64,000 nucleotides of DNA from Tsukamurella sp. TY48 (GCF_019656655.1 NZ_BPMV01000001.1:2976001-3040000); one strand, 5' to 3'; numbered from the stretch's first letter, positions 16,098-27,063 are shown. Numbers and translations: made by a program. The notes: a model not told the origin generated them from the sequence alone.

Positions 16098-16107
16098 TGG
16101 AGGTCGC

Positions 16108-16455
16108 GTGCACATCGATAAGGATCTGGTCGCCGCATCGGCGACCCCGCTGGTGCTGAGCATCCTCAGCCGTGGCGACAGCTACGGGTACGCGATCCTC
16201 ACCCGCGTCCGCGAGCTGTCCGGCGGTCGACTGGAATGGTCCGACGGCATGCTCTACCCGCTGCTGCACCGGCTCGAACGGCTCGGCCACGTGGAATCCC
16301 GCTGGGAGATCGCCGACACCGGCCGCAAACGCAAGCACTACGCCATCACGCCCGCCGGGAGCGAGGCGCTCGCGGACCGTCGGGACCAGTGGCGGGTGGT
16401 CAGCGCGGCCCTGGACGGCATCTGGTCCGACGGTGCGCTCCCGGGGCCGGCATGA
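16108..16455 (+). CDS. PadR-family transcriptional regulator
   Basis: A 115-residue winged-helix regulator. The PadR core is obvious: TPLVLSILSRGDSYGYAILTRVRELSGGRLEWSDGMLYPLLHRLERLG, then a basic wing GRKRKHYAITPAG. GTG 16108 follows GGAGG at 16099-16103. Upstream in-frame codons would place the operator inside the protein, so the shorter start is preferred. The stop overlaps the ATG of the membrane-protein gene, a common arrangement for PadR regulators and the transporter-like protein they control. Confidence 0.93.
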   Translation: MHIDKDLVAASATPLVLSILSRGDSYGYAILTRVRELSGGRLEWSDGMLYPLLHRLERLGHVESRWEIADTGRKRKHYAITPAGSEALADRRDQWRVVSAALDGIWSDGALPGPA

Positions 16456-17780
16456 CGGGCCCGGTGGACGCCCAGATCCGGCAGTGGCGCGGCTACCTCG
16501 AGGGTCGGCGCCGTCTGCGCGCCGACGAGGTGGACGAGCTCGAATCACATCTGCGGGATCAGATCTCGGACCTCGAGGCGCGCGGGCTCGACGGTGAGGA
16601 GTCCTTCCTCGTGGCGGTCAAGCGGATGGGGGCCGCCGATGCCGTGGCGCATGAGTTCGCCCGCGAACACTCCGACCGGCTGTGGAAGCAACTCGTGCTG
16701 GGCAGCGCCGACAAGGATTCCGGCCGCCCCGCCGAACTACCGGTGGTCCTCGCGCTCGGCGCCGGAGCCGGACTGTCCTTGCTCGCGGTGCTGTGGCTGC
16801 TGGGCGATGCGGCGCCCAGGTTCGCGGCCTTCGCCGTCGCGCCGTTCCTGGTGGCCTACTTCGCGTTCAAGCGCGCGATGGACGTCCGGGCGGCCGCAGC
16901 GGTGATCGGCGCCTTCGCGGTGGTCGCGGCGCTGATCGCGGTGTACCCCTTCCGGTCGGGCGGGTCCACCGAGGTCCTCACCGTGCTGGCCACCCCGGTG
17001 GTGCTCTGGTTCGGGGTGGGGGTGGCCTACACGGGTGGCGCGTGGCGATCCGCGCCCCGGCGCATGGACTTCGTGCGGTTCACCGGCGAATTCGTCATCT
17101 ACTTCCTGCTGATCGCCCTGGGCGGCGGTGCGATCACCGCCCTCACGATCAACGCGCTGGGCGCCGTGGGCCTGAATGCCGAATCCGTGATCACCGAGTG
17201 GGTCCTGCCGGTGTGCATCGGCGGCGCCGTCCTGGTGGCGGCCTGGCTGGTGGAGGCGAAGCAGGAGGTGATCGAGAACATCGCCCCCGTGTTGACCCGG
17301 ATCTTCACCCCGATCACGCTCGTGATGCTGATCGTGGTGCTGGGCGCCTTCGCCTCGCGCCCCGGCCTGGTGGGCGCCGATCGCGATCTCCTGGTTCTGA
17401 TGACCGCGGTGCTGGTGCTGGTCGTCGGCCTACTGCTGTACGCCGTCTCGGCCCGCGATCCTCGGCGCCGCCCCGATGTCTTCGACCGGCTGCAGGTGGC
17501 GCTCGTGGTCGCCGCGATCGCCGTGGACCTGGTGGTGCTGGTCGCGATGATCACCCGCACCGCCGAATTCGGCTCGTCGCCGAACAAGGCCGCGGCACTG
17601 GGACTGAACCTGGTGCTGCTGGTGATCCTCGCCGGGGCCGCAGTCCTGGGCGCCGGGTTCGTGCGGGGCCGCAGGGAGTTCGCGGAGATCGAGCGCTGGC
17701 AGACCGGCACGCTCCCGGCCTACGCCGCGTGGGCGGCGATCGTCGCCCTGGTCTTCCCGCCCGTCTTCGGATTCGTCTAG
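16452..17780 (+). CDS. Permease-prefix-domain multi-spanning membrane protein
   Basis: A 442-residue membrane protein. The first 75 residues form a soluble helical prefix (VDELESHLRDQISDLEARGLDGEESFLVAVKRMG), the 'permease prefix' type found next to PadR regulators. About twelve hydrophobic segments follow, starting LPVVLALGAGAGLSLLAVLWLL. No transporter signature or ATPase motif is seen. ATG 16452 overlaps the PadR stop by four bases, so the two are co-translated and probably form a regulated envelope-stress or efflux unit. That role is an inference from context. Confidence 0.8.
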   Translation: MTGPVDAQIRQWRGYLEGRRRLRADEVDELESHLRDQISDLEARGLDGEESFLVAVKRMGAADAVAHEFAREHSDRLWKQLVLGSADKDSGRPAELPVVLALGAGAGLSLLAVLWLLGDAAPRFAAFAVAPFLVAYFAFKRAMDVRAAAAVIGAFAVVAALIAVYPFRSGGSTEVLTVLATPVVLWFGVGVAYTGGAWRSAPRRMDFVRFTGEFVIYFLLIALGGGAITALTINALGAVGLNAESVITEWVLPVCIGGAVLVAAWLVEAKQEVIENIAPVLTRIFTPITLVMLIVVLGAFASRPGLVGADRDLLVLMTAVLVLVVGLLLYAVSARDPRRRPDVFDRLQVALVVAAIAVDLVVLVAMITRTAEFGSSPNKAAALGLNLVLLVILAGAAVLGAGFVRGRREFAEIERWQTGTLPAYAAWAAIVALVFPPVFGFV

Positions 17781-17845
17781 CGCACCGTCGGGCGTGGTCG
17801 CCGCAGGTAGGGCAGCCTAAGCCGCGCCGTCGATATCTCGAGGAA

Positions 17846-17851
17846 TACCCT
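17846..17851 (+). promoter_or_regulatory. Leaderless -10 box of the class I fumarase gene
   Basis: TACCCT ends seven bases before GTG 17859. Confidence 0.55.
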
Positions 17852-17858
17852 CGGAAGG

Positions 17859-19553
17859 GTGACTTCGTCCAGCCCCGAATTCATCTATTCCGACCTGCTC
17901 CCCATCGGTCCTGATTCGACGCCGTACCGGCTCATCTCGACCGAGGGCGTCTCGACCTTCGAGGTCGACGGGCAGAAGTTCCTCAAGGTGGCACCCGAGG
18001 CACTGCAGCAGCTGACCGCGGAGGCGATGCACGACATCAGCCACTACCTGCGGCCCGCTCACCTGCAGCAGCTGCGCAAGATCATCGACGATCCCGAGGC
18101 CTCGGGCAACGACCGCTTCGTGGCACTCGACCTGCTCAAGAACGTCAACATCTCCGCCGGCGGCGTGCTGCCGATGTGCCAGGACACCGGCACCGCCATC
18201 GTGATGGGCAAGAAGTCCGAGGGCGTGCTCACCGGGGTCGAGGACGGCGAGTGGATCTCCCGCGGCGTCTACGACGCGTACACCAAGCTCAACCTGCGGT
18301 ACTCGCAGAACGCGCCGATCACCATGTACGAGGAGAAGAACACCGGCACCAACCTGCCGGCTCAGGTGGAGATCTACGCCACCGAGCAGGGCCCGAAGGG
18401 GCCGGAGTACAAGTTCCTGTTCATGGCCAAGGGCGGTGGCTCCGCCAACAAGTCCTTCCTGTTCCAGGAGACGAAGGCGATCCTCAACCCGGACCGCATC
18501 CTCACGTTCCTCGACGAGAAGATCCGCTCGCTGGGCACCGCGGCCTGCCCGCCATACCACCTGGCGATCGTGATCGGCGGCACGTCGGCCGAGTTCGCTT
18601 TGAAGACGGCGAAGTACGCCTCGGCGCACTACCTGGACGAGCTGCCCGAGACCGGTTCGATGGCGGCGCACGGCTTCCGGGACAAGGAACTGGAGGAGAA
18701 GGTCTTCGAGCTCACCCAGTCCTTCGGCATCGGCGCGCAGTTCGGCGGCAAGTACTTCTGCCACGATGTGCGCGTGGTGCGGCTGCCGCGGCACGGCGCC
18801 TCGCTGCCCGTGGCGATCGCGGTGTCCTGCTCGGCGGACCGTCAGGCCCTCGGCAAGATCACCGCCGACGGCGTCTTCCTGGAGCAGCTGGAGACCGATC
18901 CGGCGCAGTACATGCCGGACGCCGGTGTCGCGGAGGACATCGAGGGCGGCGCGGTCGTGGAGATCGACCTGAACCGGCCGATGCCCGAGATCCTCGCCGA
19001 GCTGTCGAAGTACCCGGTGAAGACCAGGCTCTCGCTGACCGGCCCGCTGGTCGTGGCGCGCGATATCGCGCACGCCAAGATCAAGGAGCGGCTCGACGCG
19101 GGCGAGGAGATGCCGCAGTACCTCAAGGACCACCCGGTGTACTACGCCGGCCCGGCGAAGACGCCCGAGGGCATGGCGTCCGGCTCCTTCGGCCCCACCA
19201 CCGCGGGCCGGATGGACAGCTACGTCGATCAGTTCCAGGCCGCCGGCGGCTCGATGGTGATGCTGGCCAAGGGGAACCGCTCGAAGCAGGTCACCCAGGC
19301 GTGCGATAGCCACGGCGGGTTCTACCTCGGCTCCATCGGCGGCCCCGCCGCCCGGCTGGCGCTCGACTGCATCAAGAGCCAGGAGATCATCGAGTACCCC
19401 GAGCTCGGCATGGAAGCGGTGTGGAAGATCGAGGTCGAGAACTTCCCGGCCTTCATCGTGGTCGACGACAAGGGCAACGACTTCTTCACCGATCCCTCGG
19501 GTGAGGTGTCGATCCCGCTCAGCGGCATCCGGGTCCGCTCGAAGGAACGGTAG
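17859..19553 (+). CDS. fumA: Fumarate hydratase, class I (iron-sulfur)
   Basis: A 564-residue oxygen-sensitive [4Fe-4S] fumarase that interconverts fumarate and malate in the TCA cycle. The N-terminal alpha domain has the cluster cysteine in [12 protein letters not shown] (about residue 107), with others in [18 protein letters not shown] and [20 protein letters not shown]. The beta domain near residue 370 onward contains [40 protein letters not shown] and KGNRSKQV. Length and domain order are those of the single-chain FumA/FumB type. A class II fumarase is encoded 2 kb away on the other strand, so the cell carries both. GTG 17859 is set by the leaderless -10 box. Confidence 0.96.
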   Translation: MTSSSPEFIYSDLLPIGPDSTPYRLISTEGVSTFEVDGQKFLKVAPEALQQLTAEAMHDISHYLRPAHLQQLRKIIDDPEASGNDRFVALDLLKNVNISAGGVLPMCQDTGTAIVMGKKSEGVLTGVEDGEWISRGVYDAYTKLNLRYSQNAPITMYEEKNTGTNLPAQVEIYATEQGPKGPEYKFLFMAKGGGSANKSFLFQETKAILNPDRILTFLDEKIRSLGTAACPPYHLAIVIGGTSAEFALKTAKYASAHYLDELPETGSMAAHGFRDKELEEKVFELTQSFGIGAQFGGKYFCHDVRVVRLPRHGASLPVAIAVSCSADRQALGKITADGVFLEQLETDPAQYMPDAGVAEDIEGGAVVEIDLNRPMPEILAELSKYPVKTRLSLTGPLVVARDIAHAKIKERLDAGEEMPQYLKDHPVYYAGPAKTPEGMASGSFGPTTAGRMDSYVDQFQAAGGSMVMLAKGNRSKQVTQACDSHGGFYLGSIGGPAARLALDCIKSQEIIEYPELGMEAVWKIEVENFPAFIVVDDKGNDFFTDPSGEVSIPLSGIRVRSKER

Positions 19554-19561
19554 TCCCAGGC

Positions 19562-20158
19562 TCAGGCCGGGCGGAGGATGGTGACGGCGAAGTCCGCGCC
19601 GTCGTGCCAGGGCTTGATGTCCCAGGTGGCCAGGCGCAGATCCGTGCGCAGGCCGGCGTCGGCGGCGTAGCGGTCCAGCTGCTGCGGGCTCAGTCCGCGG
19701 TCGGTGTGGAAGCCGATCACGGCGAAGCCCTCGGGCTTCAGGTGCTTCCGGAAGTTCCGCAGCACAGCGGTTTCCGTTCCCTCCGCCACGAAGACGAGCA
19801 CGTTGCCTGCGCACACGATGGCGTCGAAGGGCTCGGCCTCACCTTGCGCGGGCAGATCGAGCGCCGACAGATCCTCGACGATCCAGTGCGGGCCCGGGTG
19901 GTCGGCCTGCGCGGCCGCGATGAGCTTCGGGTCCACATCGACGCCGACCACGTCGTGGCCCACCGAGTGCAGGTAACCGCCGACCCTGCCGGGCCCGCAG
20001 CCGGCGTCCAGGATGCGTGAGCCGCGACCGACCATCGCGTCCACGAACCGGCCCTCGCCGGACAGGTCCGCGCCCTCGCGGGCCATCGAGCGGAACCGCT
20101 CGATGTACCACTCGCTGTGCCCGTCCTTCGTGTCGGTGAACCATCGCGGAGTGCTCAT
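19562..20158 (-). CDS. Class I SAM-dependent methyltransferase
   Basis: A 198-residue cytoplasmic methyltransferase. SAM motif I is ILDAGCGPGRVGGYL (about residues 49-63), followed by DVVGVDVDPKLIAAAQAD (motif II acidic residue) and DAIVCAGNVLVF (motif IV). The N-terminus, WFTDTKDGHSEWYIERFRSMA, is typical of a small actinobacterial family. The substrate cannot be named. The stop lies eight bases from the stop of the class I fumarase on the opposite strand. Confidence 0.87.
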   Translation of the reverse strand: MSTPRWFTDTKDGHSEWYIERFRSMAREGADLSGEGRFVDAMVGRGSRILDAGCGPGRVGGYLHSVGHDVVGVDVDPKLIAAAQADHPGPHWIVEDLSALDLPAQGEAEPFDAIVCAGNVLVFVAEGTETAVLRNFRKHLKPEGFAVIGFHTDRGLSPQQLDRYAADAGLRTDLRLATWDIKPWHDGADFAVTILRPA

Positions 20159-20165
20159 GGACTCG

Positions 20166-20171
20166 AACCTA
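20166..20171 (-). promoter_or_regulatory. Leaderless -10 box of the methyltransferase gene
   Basis: On the minus strand TAGGTT ends seven bases before ATG 20158. Confidence 0.55.
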
Positions 20172-20186
20172 CCCGTGGAGCCGAAA

Positions 20187-20225
20187 CGAGCGCCGGGCCG
20201 CGGATGCTCTCCGGCCCGGCGCTCG
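20187..20225 (-). terminator. Terminator of the HicA-like/eRF1-like fusion gene
   Basis: CGAGCGCCGGGCC and its exact complement GGCCCGGCGCTCG form a 13-bp stem with a 13-base loop, 12 bases beyond the stop of the minus-strand gene. TTT follows the stem on that strand. Confidence 0.7.
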
Positions 20226-20237
20226 ACGGTGCGGCGA

Positions 20238-20900
20238 CTACTCGCCGTGCAGGACCTCGATGGCCTTCTTCTCGATATCGGTGTCGGTGGCGGCACTGAG
20301 GTCGATGTAGCCGGAGCCGGCGAGGTGCTCGGCCACCTGGGGGTGGTGGCTGCGCAGCCGCTCGATGAACTCGGCGCCGATGTCCGACTTGCCGCCGCCG
20401 TGGCCGAGCACCACGAAGGACTGCTCATCCTCGGCGAGGGTCGCGGCGATCTTGTCGAAGTAGGTGACCAGCACCTGCTCGTCGTCGTTGCCGGTCTTGC
20501 GCTCCACGGCGCGCATCCGGCGGGCCCGCGGGTCGCTGTTGCGCAGGTCCTTCTCCTCCTTGGAGGTGCGAGCGGAGTCGAGGTCGTAGTCGATCAGCCG
20601 CGCCCGCTTGGTGTCGATTGCCACCACCAGCAGCGTTCCCGCATCGGAGGTCTCCTGGGTGGCACGCAGCAGCGGCCGGGCGCGCTCGATGTCGTCGATG
20701 GACACGACGTCGTTGTGAGGACGGTGGAACAACACGCGCTCGTTGTTGATGTGGACCACCAGACGATCGCCCTTCTCGTACTCCACGCTGTCCGCGACGT
20801 CGTCCCAGACGTGGACGAAGTCCTTCCACTTGAGCTGGCGCGGCGCCGGGTTGGAGAGGATCTTGGCGATGGTCTTACGAGTATGCGCGTTCACGGTCAC
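20238..20900 (-). CDS. Two-domain protein: HicA-like N-terminus and eRF1-like (baeRF) C-terminus
   Basis: A 220-residue protein not tied to a named gene. Residues 1-80 (HTRKTIAKILSNPAPRQLKWKDF, then GDRLVVHINNERVLFHRPHND) resemble the small double-stranded-RNA-binding-like HicA fold, although no antitoxin gene is adjacent. The second half begins LLVVAIDTKRARLIDYDLDSA and contains SFVVLGHGGGKSDIGAEFIERL, like the bacterial eRF1-related family of ribosome-associated proteins. The tail has several acidic helices. Both assignments rest on pattern resemblance. A translation- or RNA-related role is a guess. A strong terminator follows at 20187-20225. Confidence 0.6.
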   Translation of the reverse strand: MTVNAHTRKTIAKILSNPAPRQLKWKDFVHVWDDVADSVEYEKGDRLVVHINNERVLFHRPHNDVVSIDDIERARPLLRATQETSDAGTLLVVAIDTKRARLIDYDLDSARTSKEEKDLRNSDPRARRMRAVERKTGNDDEQVLVTYFDKIAATLAEDEQSFVVLGHGGGKSDIGAEFIERLRSHHPQVAEHLAGSGYIDLSAATDTDIEKKAIEVLHGE

Positions 20901-21018
20901 CCTTCGATCGATTGTTTGCGATCCAACCTAGCGGGTCGGGGCGGATCGGGCGACCTACGACCTATCGGCGTACTTCGGCGGCGCGGGTCGAGGCGCCGCG
21001 CACCGTCGGCACGCGCAC

Positions 21019-21024
21019 TAGGCT
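21019..21024 (+). promoter_or_regulatory. Leaderless -10 box of the NPCBM-like lipoprotein gene
   Basis: TAGGCT ends seven bases before GTG 21032. Confidence 0.55.
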
Positions 21025-21031
21025 GTTCGGC

Positions 21032-21601
21032 GTGAAAAGAGGAAGGCCGCTCATGCCGATCGCGTGCGCCCTGGCGCTCGCCGTCGCCGGGTGCGGTTCG
21101 CAGTCCTCGGCGAGCGACGGCGCGCACCGGACGGAGCACGGATCGAGCGCCGTGGCCGCTCCTGCGTCCGCAGAGCGCGCGACGCCCACCGGGACGCCGC
21201 TGTACGCGCGGCTCTCGTCCGCGAACGCCGGCGGCGACACGGGGCGCGCCCTCACCGCCGTCCTGGGCGGCGCCACCTACCCCGGTGCGACCGGCATATG
21301 GGTGGGCTGCGAGGGCACCGCGTCCGCCGCGATCTACCGCCTCGCAGGCGAATTCAGCACGCTCACCGGCACTCTCGGCCTGCAACCGCACACCCCGGAG
21401 GAGCTGCAGGTGCGGATCGAGATCCTGGTAGACGGCCAATCGCGATTCGCACAGACACTGGACCGTGACGATCAGCCCGCGGCATTGGCGATACCCCTCG
21501 CCGGAGCCGCCTCGCTGACCGTCTCGGCTCTGGCCACCGACGGCAGATGCACTCCGGCCGGCACCCCGTACGGGGCGATCGGGGCGGCATCGCTCACCTG
21601 A
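21032..21601 (+). CDS. Lipoprotein with NPCBM/NEW2-like C-terminal domain
   Basis: A 189-residue secreted lipoprotein. The signal peptide ends in VAGC, with the lipid Cys at about residue 21, followed by a Ser/Ala/Thr-rich linker. From about residue 75 the chain reads like the NPCBM/NEW2 carbohydrate-binding-like fold (WVGCEGTASAAIYRLAGEFSTLTGTLGLQP, then LTVSALATDGRC), with a Cys pair that could form a disulfide. It probably sits on the cell envelope and may bind glycans; that is an inference from fold. GTG 21032 is chosen from the leaderless -10 box and gives a compact signal peptide. It converges on fumC with six bases between stops. Confidence 0.75.
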   Translation: MKRGRPLMPIACALALAVAGCGSQSSASDGAHRTEHGSSAVAAPASAERATPTGTPLYARLSSANAGGDTGRALTAVLGGATYPGATGIWVGCEGTASAAIYRLAGEFSTLTGTLGLQPHTPEELQVRIEILVDGQSRFAQTLDRDDQPAALAIPLAGAASLTVSALATDGRCTPAGTPYGAIGAASLT

Positions 21602-21607
21602 CCGGCG

Positions 21608-23026
<1,419 letters not shown>

Positions 23027-23033
23027 ACCTAAG

Positions 23034-23039
23034 ACAGTA
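23034..23039 (-). promoter_or_regulatory. Leaderless -10 box of fumC
   Basis: On the minus strand TACTGT ends seven bases before ATG 23026. It coincides with the distal arm of the hairpin at 23036-23065. Confidence 0.55.
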
Positions 23040-23065
23040 ACCCCGGCGCCGCGGCCGGGGTTACT
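23036..23065 (-). terminator. Hairpin between glpX and fumC
   Basis: AGTAACCCCGG and CCGGGGTTACT form a perfect 11-bp stem with an 8-base loop. It lies 27 bases after the glpX stop and nine bases before the fumC start, so glpX transcription should largely end here and fumC be transcribed separately. Confidence 0.7.
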
Positions 23066-23092
23066 GGATGTGTGCTACTTCTCGCGGCGCGG

Positions 23093-24115
23093 TCAGCTCT
23101 CGCCGAACATGGGGGCGTAGGTCTTGAGCTTGCCCAGGCGGTGCGTGGCGTCCACGATCCGGACGGTGCCCGACTTGCTGCGCATCACGATCGACTGCGT
23201 GGTGGCGCCGTCGGCGCGGTACTTCACGCCGCGCAGCAGATCGCCGTCGGTCACGCCGGTCGCGGCGAAGTAGACGTGGTCGCCGCGCACCAGATCGGTG
23301 GTGGTGAGCACCTCGGTCGGGTCGATGCCCAGATCCGCCAGGCGCTGCTTCTCCTCATCGGAGCTGGGCGCCAGGGTGCCCTGGAACTCGCCGCCCATAC
23401 AGCGCAGCGCGGCCGCGGCGATGATGCCCTCGGGCGTGCCGCCGATGCCCACCAGGATGTCGGTCTTGGCCTCCGGGCGGGCCGCGGCGATCGCGCCGGC
23501 CACGTCACCGTCGGAGATGAGCCGCACGATGGCGCCGGTGGCCCGGATGTCGGCGATCAGCTGCTCGTGCCGGGGGCGGTCGAGCACTGTCAGTGTGACA
23601 TCGGAGACCTTGATGCCCTTGGCCTTGGCCACCTTCGCGATGTTGTCGGCGATCGGGGCCTGGATGTCGATCACGCCGGCGGCCTCGGGGCCCACGGCGA
23701 TCTTGTTCATGTAGAAGACGGCCGACGGGTCGTACATCGCGCCACGCTCGGCCACCGCGAGCACCGCGATCGACCCGGGCATGCCCTTGGCCATCAGGGT
23801 GGTGCCGTCCACCGGGTCCACGGCGACATCGGTCGACGGACCGAAGCCGTTGCCCACCTCTTCGCCGTTGTAGAGCATCGGGGCTTCGTCCTTCTCGCCC
23901 TCGCCGATCACCACGACGCCGCTCATCGACACCGTCGAGACCAACTGCCGCATCGCGTCCACGGCCGCGCCGTCGCCCGACTCCTTCTGGCCGCGACCCA
24001 CCCAGCGTCCCGCGGCCAGCGCGCCCGCCTCGGTCACTCGCACCAGCTCCATCGCGAGATTTCGATCCGGCGCGATGGGGGTCGAGGTGGTGCCGTCGGC
24101 GTGCGTATCGGACAT
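23093..24115 (-). CDS. glpX: Fructose-1,6-bisphosphatase, class II
   Basis: It hydrolyses fructose 1,6-bisphosphate to fructose 6-phosphate, the committed step of gluconeogenesis. The 340-residue sequence shows the GlpX signatures [14 protein letters not shown], the metal-binding [12 protein letters not shown] (about residues 98-109), [16 protein letters not shown] and [20 protein letters not shown] 24115 is preceded on its strand by GAAGGGA six to seven bases away; a longer frame upstream lacks support. It is the homologue of Rv1099c and sits next to fumC and the DUF4245 gene as in mycobacteria. Confidence 0.97.
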   Translation of the reverse strand: MSDTHADGTTSTPIAPDRNLAMELVRVTEAGALAAGRWVGRGQKESGDGAAVDAMRQLVSTVSMSGVVVIGEGEKDEAPMLYNGEEVGNGFGPSTDVAVDPVDGTTLMAKGMPGSIAVLAVAERGAMYDPSAVFYMNKIAVGPEAAGVIDIQAPIADNIAKVAKAKGIKVSDVTLTVLDRPRHEQLIADIRATGAIVRLISDGDVAGAIAAARPEAKTDILVGIGGTPEGIIAAAALRCMGGEFQGTLAPSSDEEKQRLADLGIDPTEVLTTTDLVRGDHVYFAATGVTDGDLLRGVKYRADGATTQSIVMRSKSGTVRIVDATHRLGKLKTYAPMFGES

Positions 24116-24223
24116 GCGGATCCCTTCGTCAGGTTGACGGTGACGCGCCCACGCGCCCCGGCTCGGGGCTGATTCTTCCATGCCCTGATCGATGCCGCCT
24201 CGACGGCCGATCCGGGCCTTCGG

Positions 24224-24229
24224 GATACT
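24224..24229 (+). promoter_or_regulatory. Leaderless -10 box of the DUF4245 gene
   Basis: GATACT ends seven bases before GTG 24237. Confidence 0.45.
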
Positions 24230-24236
24230 GGAGACC

Positions 24237-24854
24237 GTGGCACAGAAACCCCGTATCCTGCAGAGCCGTCGCGACCTGGTGCTCACCATGGTGCCCTTGA
24301 TCGCGCTGTGCCTGCTCGCCGTGTTCGCCTCGCAGAACTTCCTGTTCGGTTTCGGTGCCGATCCGAAGGACGAGACGGTCGCGGCGATCGACCCCAAGCC
24401 GGTCTACGAACTGTCGGCCGCGAACCTCGGATTCCCCGTGCGGATGCCGGCGGGCGAGGGCGTCGCCAATGGGGTACCGGAGAGCTGGAAGGCCACCGCC
24501 ACCCGCGATCAGCAGATCGCCGGCGGCACCGTTTTCACCGTGAATTACGTGACACCGGAGAAGAACTCGCTGCAGCTCTCGCAGTCCAACGCACCCGCCG
24601 ACGCGGTGGTGGAATCGGTGTACGGCAGCAAGACCAAGCCCAGCGGCAGCATGCCCGTCGGGGGACGCACCTGGCAGGTGTACGGCCCCAACGACAAGGG
24701 CCGCAACGCATGGTCGCTCGACCTCGACGGCACCGTCCTCGTGCTCTACGGCGGCGCCACCGTGCCGCGGTTCACCGATCTCGCGAGCCTGGTCCAGGAT
24801 CAGACGCCGCTGCCGCGCACCGCGGCACCGTCGCCCCTGCCCGGCCCGCGCTAG
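24237..24854 (+). CDS. DUF4245 membrane-anchored protein
   Basis: A 205-residue protein with one N-terminal membrane segment ([17 protein letters not shown], about residues 15-31) and an external domain, equivalent to Rv1100. The domain contains [22 protein letters not shown] and ends in a Pro-rich tail. It is a conserved envelope protein of unknown function in Mycobacteriales. GTG 24237 matches the leaderless -10 box; the in-frame ATG 24192 would overlap the region upstream of glpX. It converges with xseB, with no gap between the stops. Confidence 0.82.
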   Translation: MAQKPRILQSRRDLVLTMVPLIALCLLAVFASQNFLFGFGADPKDETVAAIDPKPVYELSAANLGFPVRMPAGEGVANGVPESWKATATRDQQIAGGTVFTVNYVTPEKNSLQLSQSNAPADAVVESVYGSKTKPSGSMPVGGRTWQVYGPNDKGRNAWSLDLDGTVLVLYGGATVPRFTDLASLVQDQTPLPRTAAPSPLPGPR

Positions 24855-25067
24855 TCAGTCCGCCTCGCCGAGCGCCTTCTCGATGCGCTCGCGGGCGCCC
24901 GCGAGATGCTCCTCACAGCGCTTGGCCAGGGCCTCGCCGCGCTCCCACAGGTTCAGCGACTCGTCCAGGTCGAGTCCGCCCTGTTCGAGCATCCGCACCA
25001 CCTCGGACAGCTCATCGCGGGCCTGCTCGTAGCCCAGCTCGGCTACGGGCGTCACATCGTCGCTCAC
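24855..25067 (-). CDS. xseB: Exodeoxyribonuclease VII small subunit
   Basis: A 70-residue helical protein that pairs with XseA to degrade single-stranded DNA. The core [46 protein letters not shown] is the XseB signature. GTG 25067 overlaps the xseA stop by four bases, so the subunits are translated in step. Confidence 0.95.
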   Translation of the reverse strand: MSDDVTPVAELGYEQARDELSEVVRMLEQGGLDLDESLNLWERGEALAKRCEEHLAGARERIEKALGEAD

Positions 25068-26368
25068 TCGTCGGTCTCCTCGGTGTTCGTCGCCAGTCTC
25101 TCCACGCCCATCACGGCCGCCTTCGCGGCACCGTCGGGCAGCCGGACCCGCAGCTGGGTGCCGGGCGCGATCTCGTCGATGCCACGCACCACCGGGTTCT
25201 CCCCGTCGGGCGTCACCTTCTGCACGATCGCGTAGCCGCGCGCCATCGTCGCCGCCGGGCCCAGCGCCGTGAGCCGGGCCGCCAGGTGCCGCACACCGTC
25301 GGCCTCGCGGTCCAGCAGCCGGCGCACGTCCCGGCGCCCGTCCCGGCGCAGCCGGTCCACGTCGTCGGCGCGGTCGTCGACCAGGCGGTGCGGGTGCGCG
25401 AACGCGGGCCGGGAGCGGATCGCCTCCAGGGCGCGTACCTCGCGACCGACCCAACCGCGCAGGGCGGCCGCGGCACGATCGCGCAGCTCGGCGACCCGGT
25501 CCCGCTCGGCCAGCACGTCCGGGACCACCCGCTTGGCGGCGTCGGTGGGGGTGGCGGCCCGCACATCGGCGGCGAAATCGCACAGCGGATTGTCGGGCTC
25601 GTGCCCGATCGCGGAGACGATCGGCGTGCGTGCGGCGTGCACGGCGCGGCACAGGGCCTCGTCGGAGAAGGGGAGCAGATCCTCCACGCTGCCGCCGCCG
25701 CGGGCCAGGATGATCACGTCCACCTCGGGATCGGCGTCCAGCGCGCGCAGCGCGGTCAACAGCTGGGGCACCGCAGTGGGCCCCTGCACGGTGGAGTACT
25801 CGGCGCGGATCCGCACATCGGGCCACCGGCCCTCGGCGATCGACCGCACATCCCGTTCGGCGGCACTGGCCCGCGCCGTCACCAGTCCGACGGTGCGCGG
25901 CAGGAAGGGAAGCGGCCGCTTGAGCCGCGGATCGAACAGGCCCTCCGCGTGCAACAGCTGCCGCAACCGCTCGATCCGGGCCAGCAGCTCACCCACGCCC
26001 ACGGCGCGGATCTCGGTGATCCGCAGCGACAGGCTGCCGCGCCCGGTCCAGTAGCTGAACTTGCCGCGCACGATCACCTGGGTGCCCTCGGTGAGCGGCA
26101 CCTCGGACCGATCGAGCACCGCCGGAAGACAGGTGACCTGCAGCGAGACGTTCGCCGACGGATCGCGCAGCACCAGGAACGCAGTGCCGCCACCGCGCCG
26201 GTTGAGCTGCGTGATCTGGCCCTCGACCCACACCTCGCCGAGCCGGTCGATCCACTGCGCGACCTTCATCGAGACCACACGCACGGGCCAGGGCTGCTCC
26301 GCGGTCGATGCGCCGCCGCTCGCCGCGCCGAGCTGTGCCGTGTTCGGTTGGGCCGGGGGAGTCGTCAC
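25064..26368 (-). CDS. xseA: Exodeoxyribonuclease VII large subunit
   Basis: The 434-residue catalytic subunit of exonuclease VII. The N-terminal OB-fold covers about residues 27-120 ([24 protein letters not shown]). The central nuclease region has [43 protein letters not shown] and [28 protein letters not shown] coiled-coil and the ARGYAIVQK segment complete it. GTG 26368 overlaps the stop of the upstream lipid-droplet-type gene by four bases, so three genes form one operon. Confidence 0.96.
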   Translation of the reverse strand: MTTPPAQPNTAQLGAASGGASTAEQPWPVRVVSMKVAQWIDRLGEVWVEGQITQLNRRGGGTAFLVLRDPSANVSLQVTCLPAVLDRSEVPLTEGTQVIVRGKFSYWTGRGSLSLRITEIRAVGVGELLARIERLRQLLHAEGLFDPRLKRPLPFLPRTVGLVTARASAAERDVRSIAEGRWPDVRIRAEYSTVQGPTAVPQLLTALRALDADPEVDVIILARGGGSVEDLLPFSDEALCRAVHAARTPIVSAIGHEPDNPLCDFAADVRAATPTDAAKRVVPDVLAERDRVAELRDRAAAALRGWVGREVRALEAIRSRPAFAHPHRLVDDRADDVDRLRRDGRRDVRRLLDREADGVRHLAARLTALGPAATMARGYAIVQKVTPDGENPVVRGIDEIAPGTQLRVRLPDGAAKAAVMGVERLATNTEETDE

Positions 26369-27003
26369 CGATTCAGGCGGTTCTCGAGCATCGTGAGGAA
26401 CGGGGCCCGCGCCTTGTGCTCACGCTCGAAGGCCAGCAGCGCCGCCAGATCGTCGCTCGACAGGCTCGCGAGCCGGCCGCGCAGCTGCGCGAGGGTGAGC
26501 TCGGGGTAGTCGAGCCGGCGCACCGCATCGGGCAGGTCCAGGTCGGCGGTGTCCGGACCGGGTGCGGCCGCCGACGGCGCGGGGGAGCTGTAGAGCGCGT
26601 ACCGTCCGGCGCCCGACGGTGCCGCCTCCGGCTGCTCCGGCTCCGGGGCGCTCGTCGCGGGCGCCTCCTCGGCCTTCTTCTCGGCCTTCTCCGCGCCGGG
26701 GCGCACCGTGCCGAAGGGCACGGCGGGCGCGGACGGGAGATCGACGTCGACGTCCTCGTCGTCGTCGAAGGTGGCCCATTCCGGCTGCTCCTCCTCCTTG
26801 GGAGGGAAGATCGTCTCCAGGGTGTGATCGCCGCGCACGGCGAGCTCGGCCAGGTCCTGCTGCATGCGGATGAACGCCTGCGCCGACATGCTGCCCAGCG
26901 TGATCGGCGCGCTCACGGCGCCCGATGCGATCTCCTGGCCCTTCTCGGCGGCCAGCGCCACGGCCCCGACCGCCACGCGGAGCACGAACGGTAAACGACT
27001 CAT
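26365..27003 (-). CDS. Lipid-droplet-associated-type protein (Rv1109c-like)
   Basis: A 212-residue protein. Residues 1-65 form an apolar amphipathic helix region ([52 protein letters not shown]). An acidic and then Pro/Ala-rich disordered middle follows, ending in a conserved C-terminal helix pair ([30 protein letters not shown]). This layout matches the actinobacterial family annotated as lipid-droplet-associated protein; lipid-body binding is inferred from the family. It is the first gene of the xseA-xseB operon. Confidence 0.7.
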   Translation of the reverse strand: MSRLPFVLRVAVGAVALAAEKGQEIASGAVSAPITLGSMSAQAFIRMQQDLAELAVRGDHTLETIFPPKEEEQPEWATFDDDEDVDVDLPSAPAVPFGTVRPGAEKAEKKAEEAPATSAPEPEQPEAAPSGAGRYALYSSPAPSAAAPGPDTADLDLPDAVRRLDYPELTLAQLRGRLASLSSDDLAALLAFEREHKARAPFLTMLENRLNR

Positions 27004-27051
27004 GCCCTACAGGGTGCCTCATCGGGGGTCTCATCACACCGCCAGGTGCCG

Positions 27052-27057
27052 TAGCCT
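27052..27057 (+). promoter_or_regulatory. Leaderless -10 box of ispH
   Basis: TAGCCT ends six bases before ATG 27064. Confidence 0.6.
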
Positions 27058-27063
27058 GGAGAC

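Noticed and set aside
20238-20480. A HicAB toxin-antitoxin module
   Set aside because: Only a HicA-like region fused to another domain is present; there is no hicB-like gene next to it, and the downstream hairpin is a terminator.
27021-27034. Possible transfer RNA or small RNA signal in the ispH upstream gap
   Set aside because: No cloverleaf or conserved tRNA bases appear; only the leaderless -10 box is supported.
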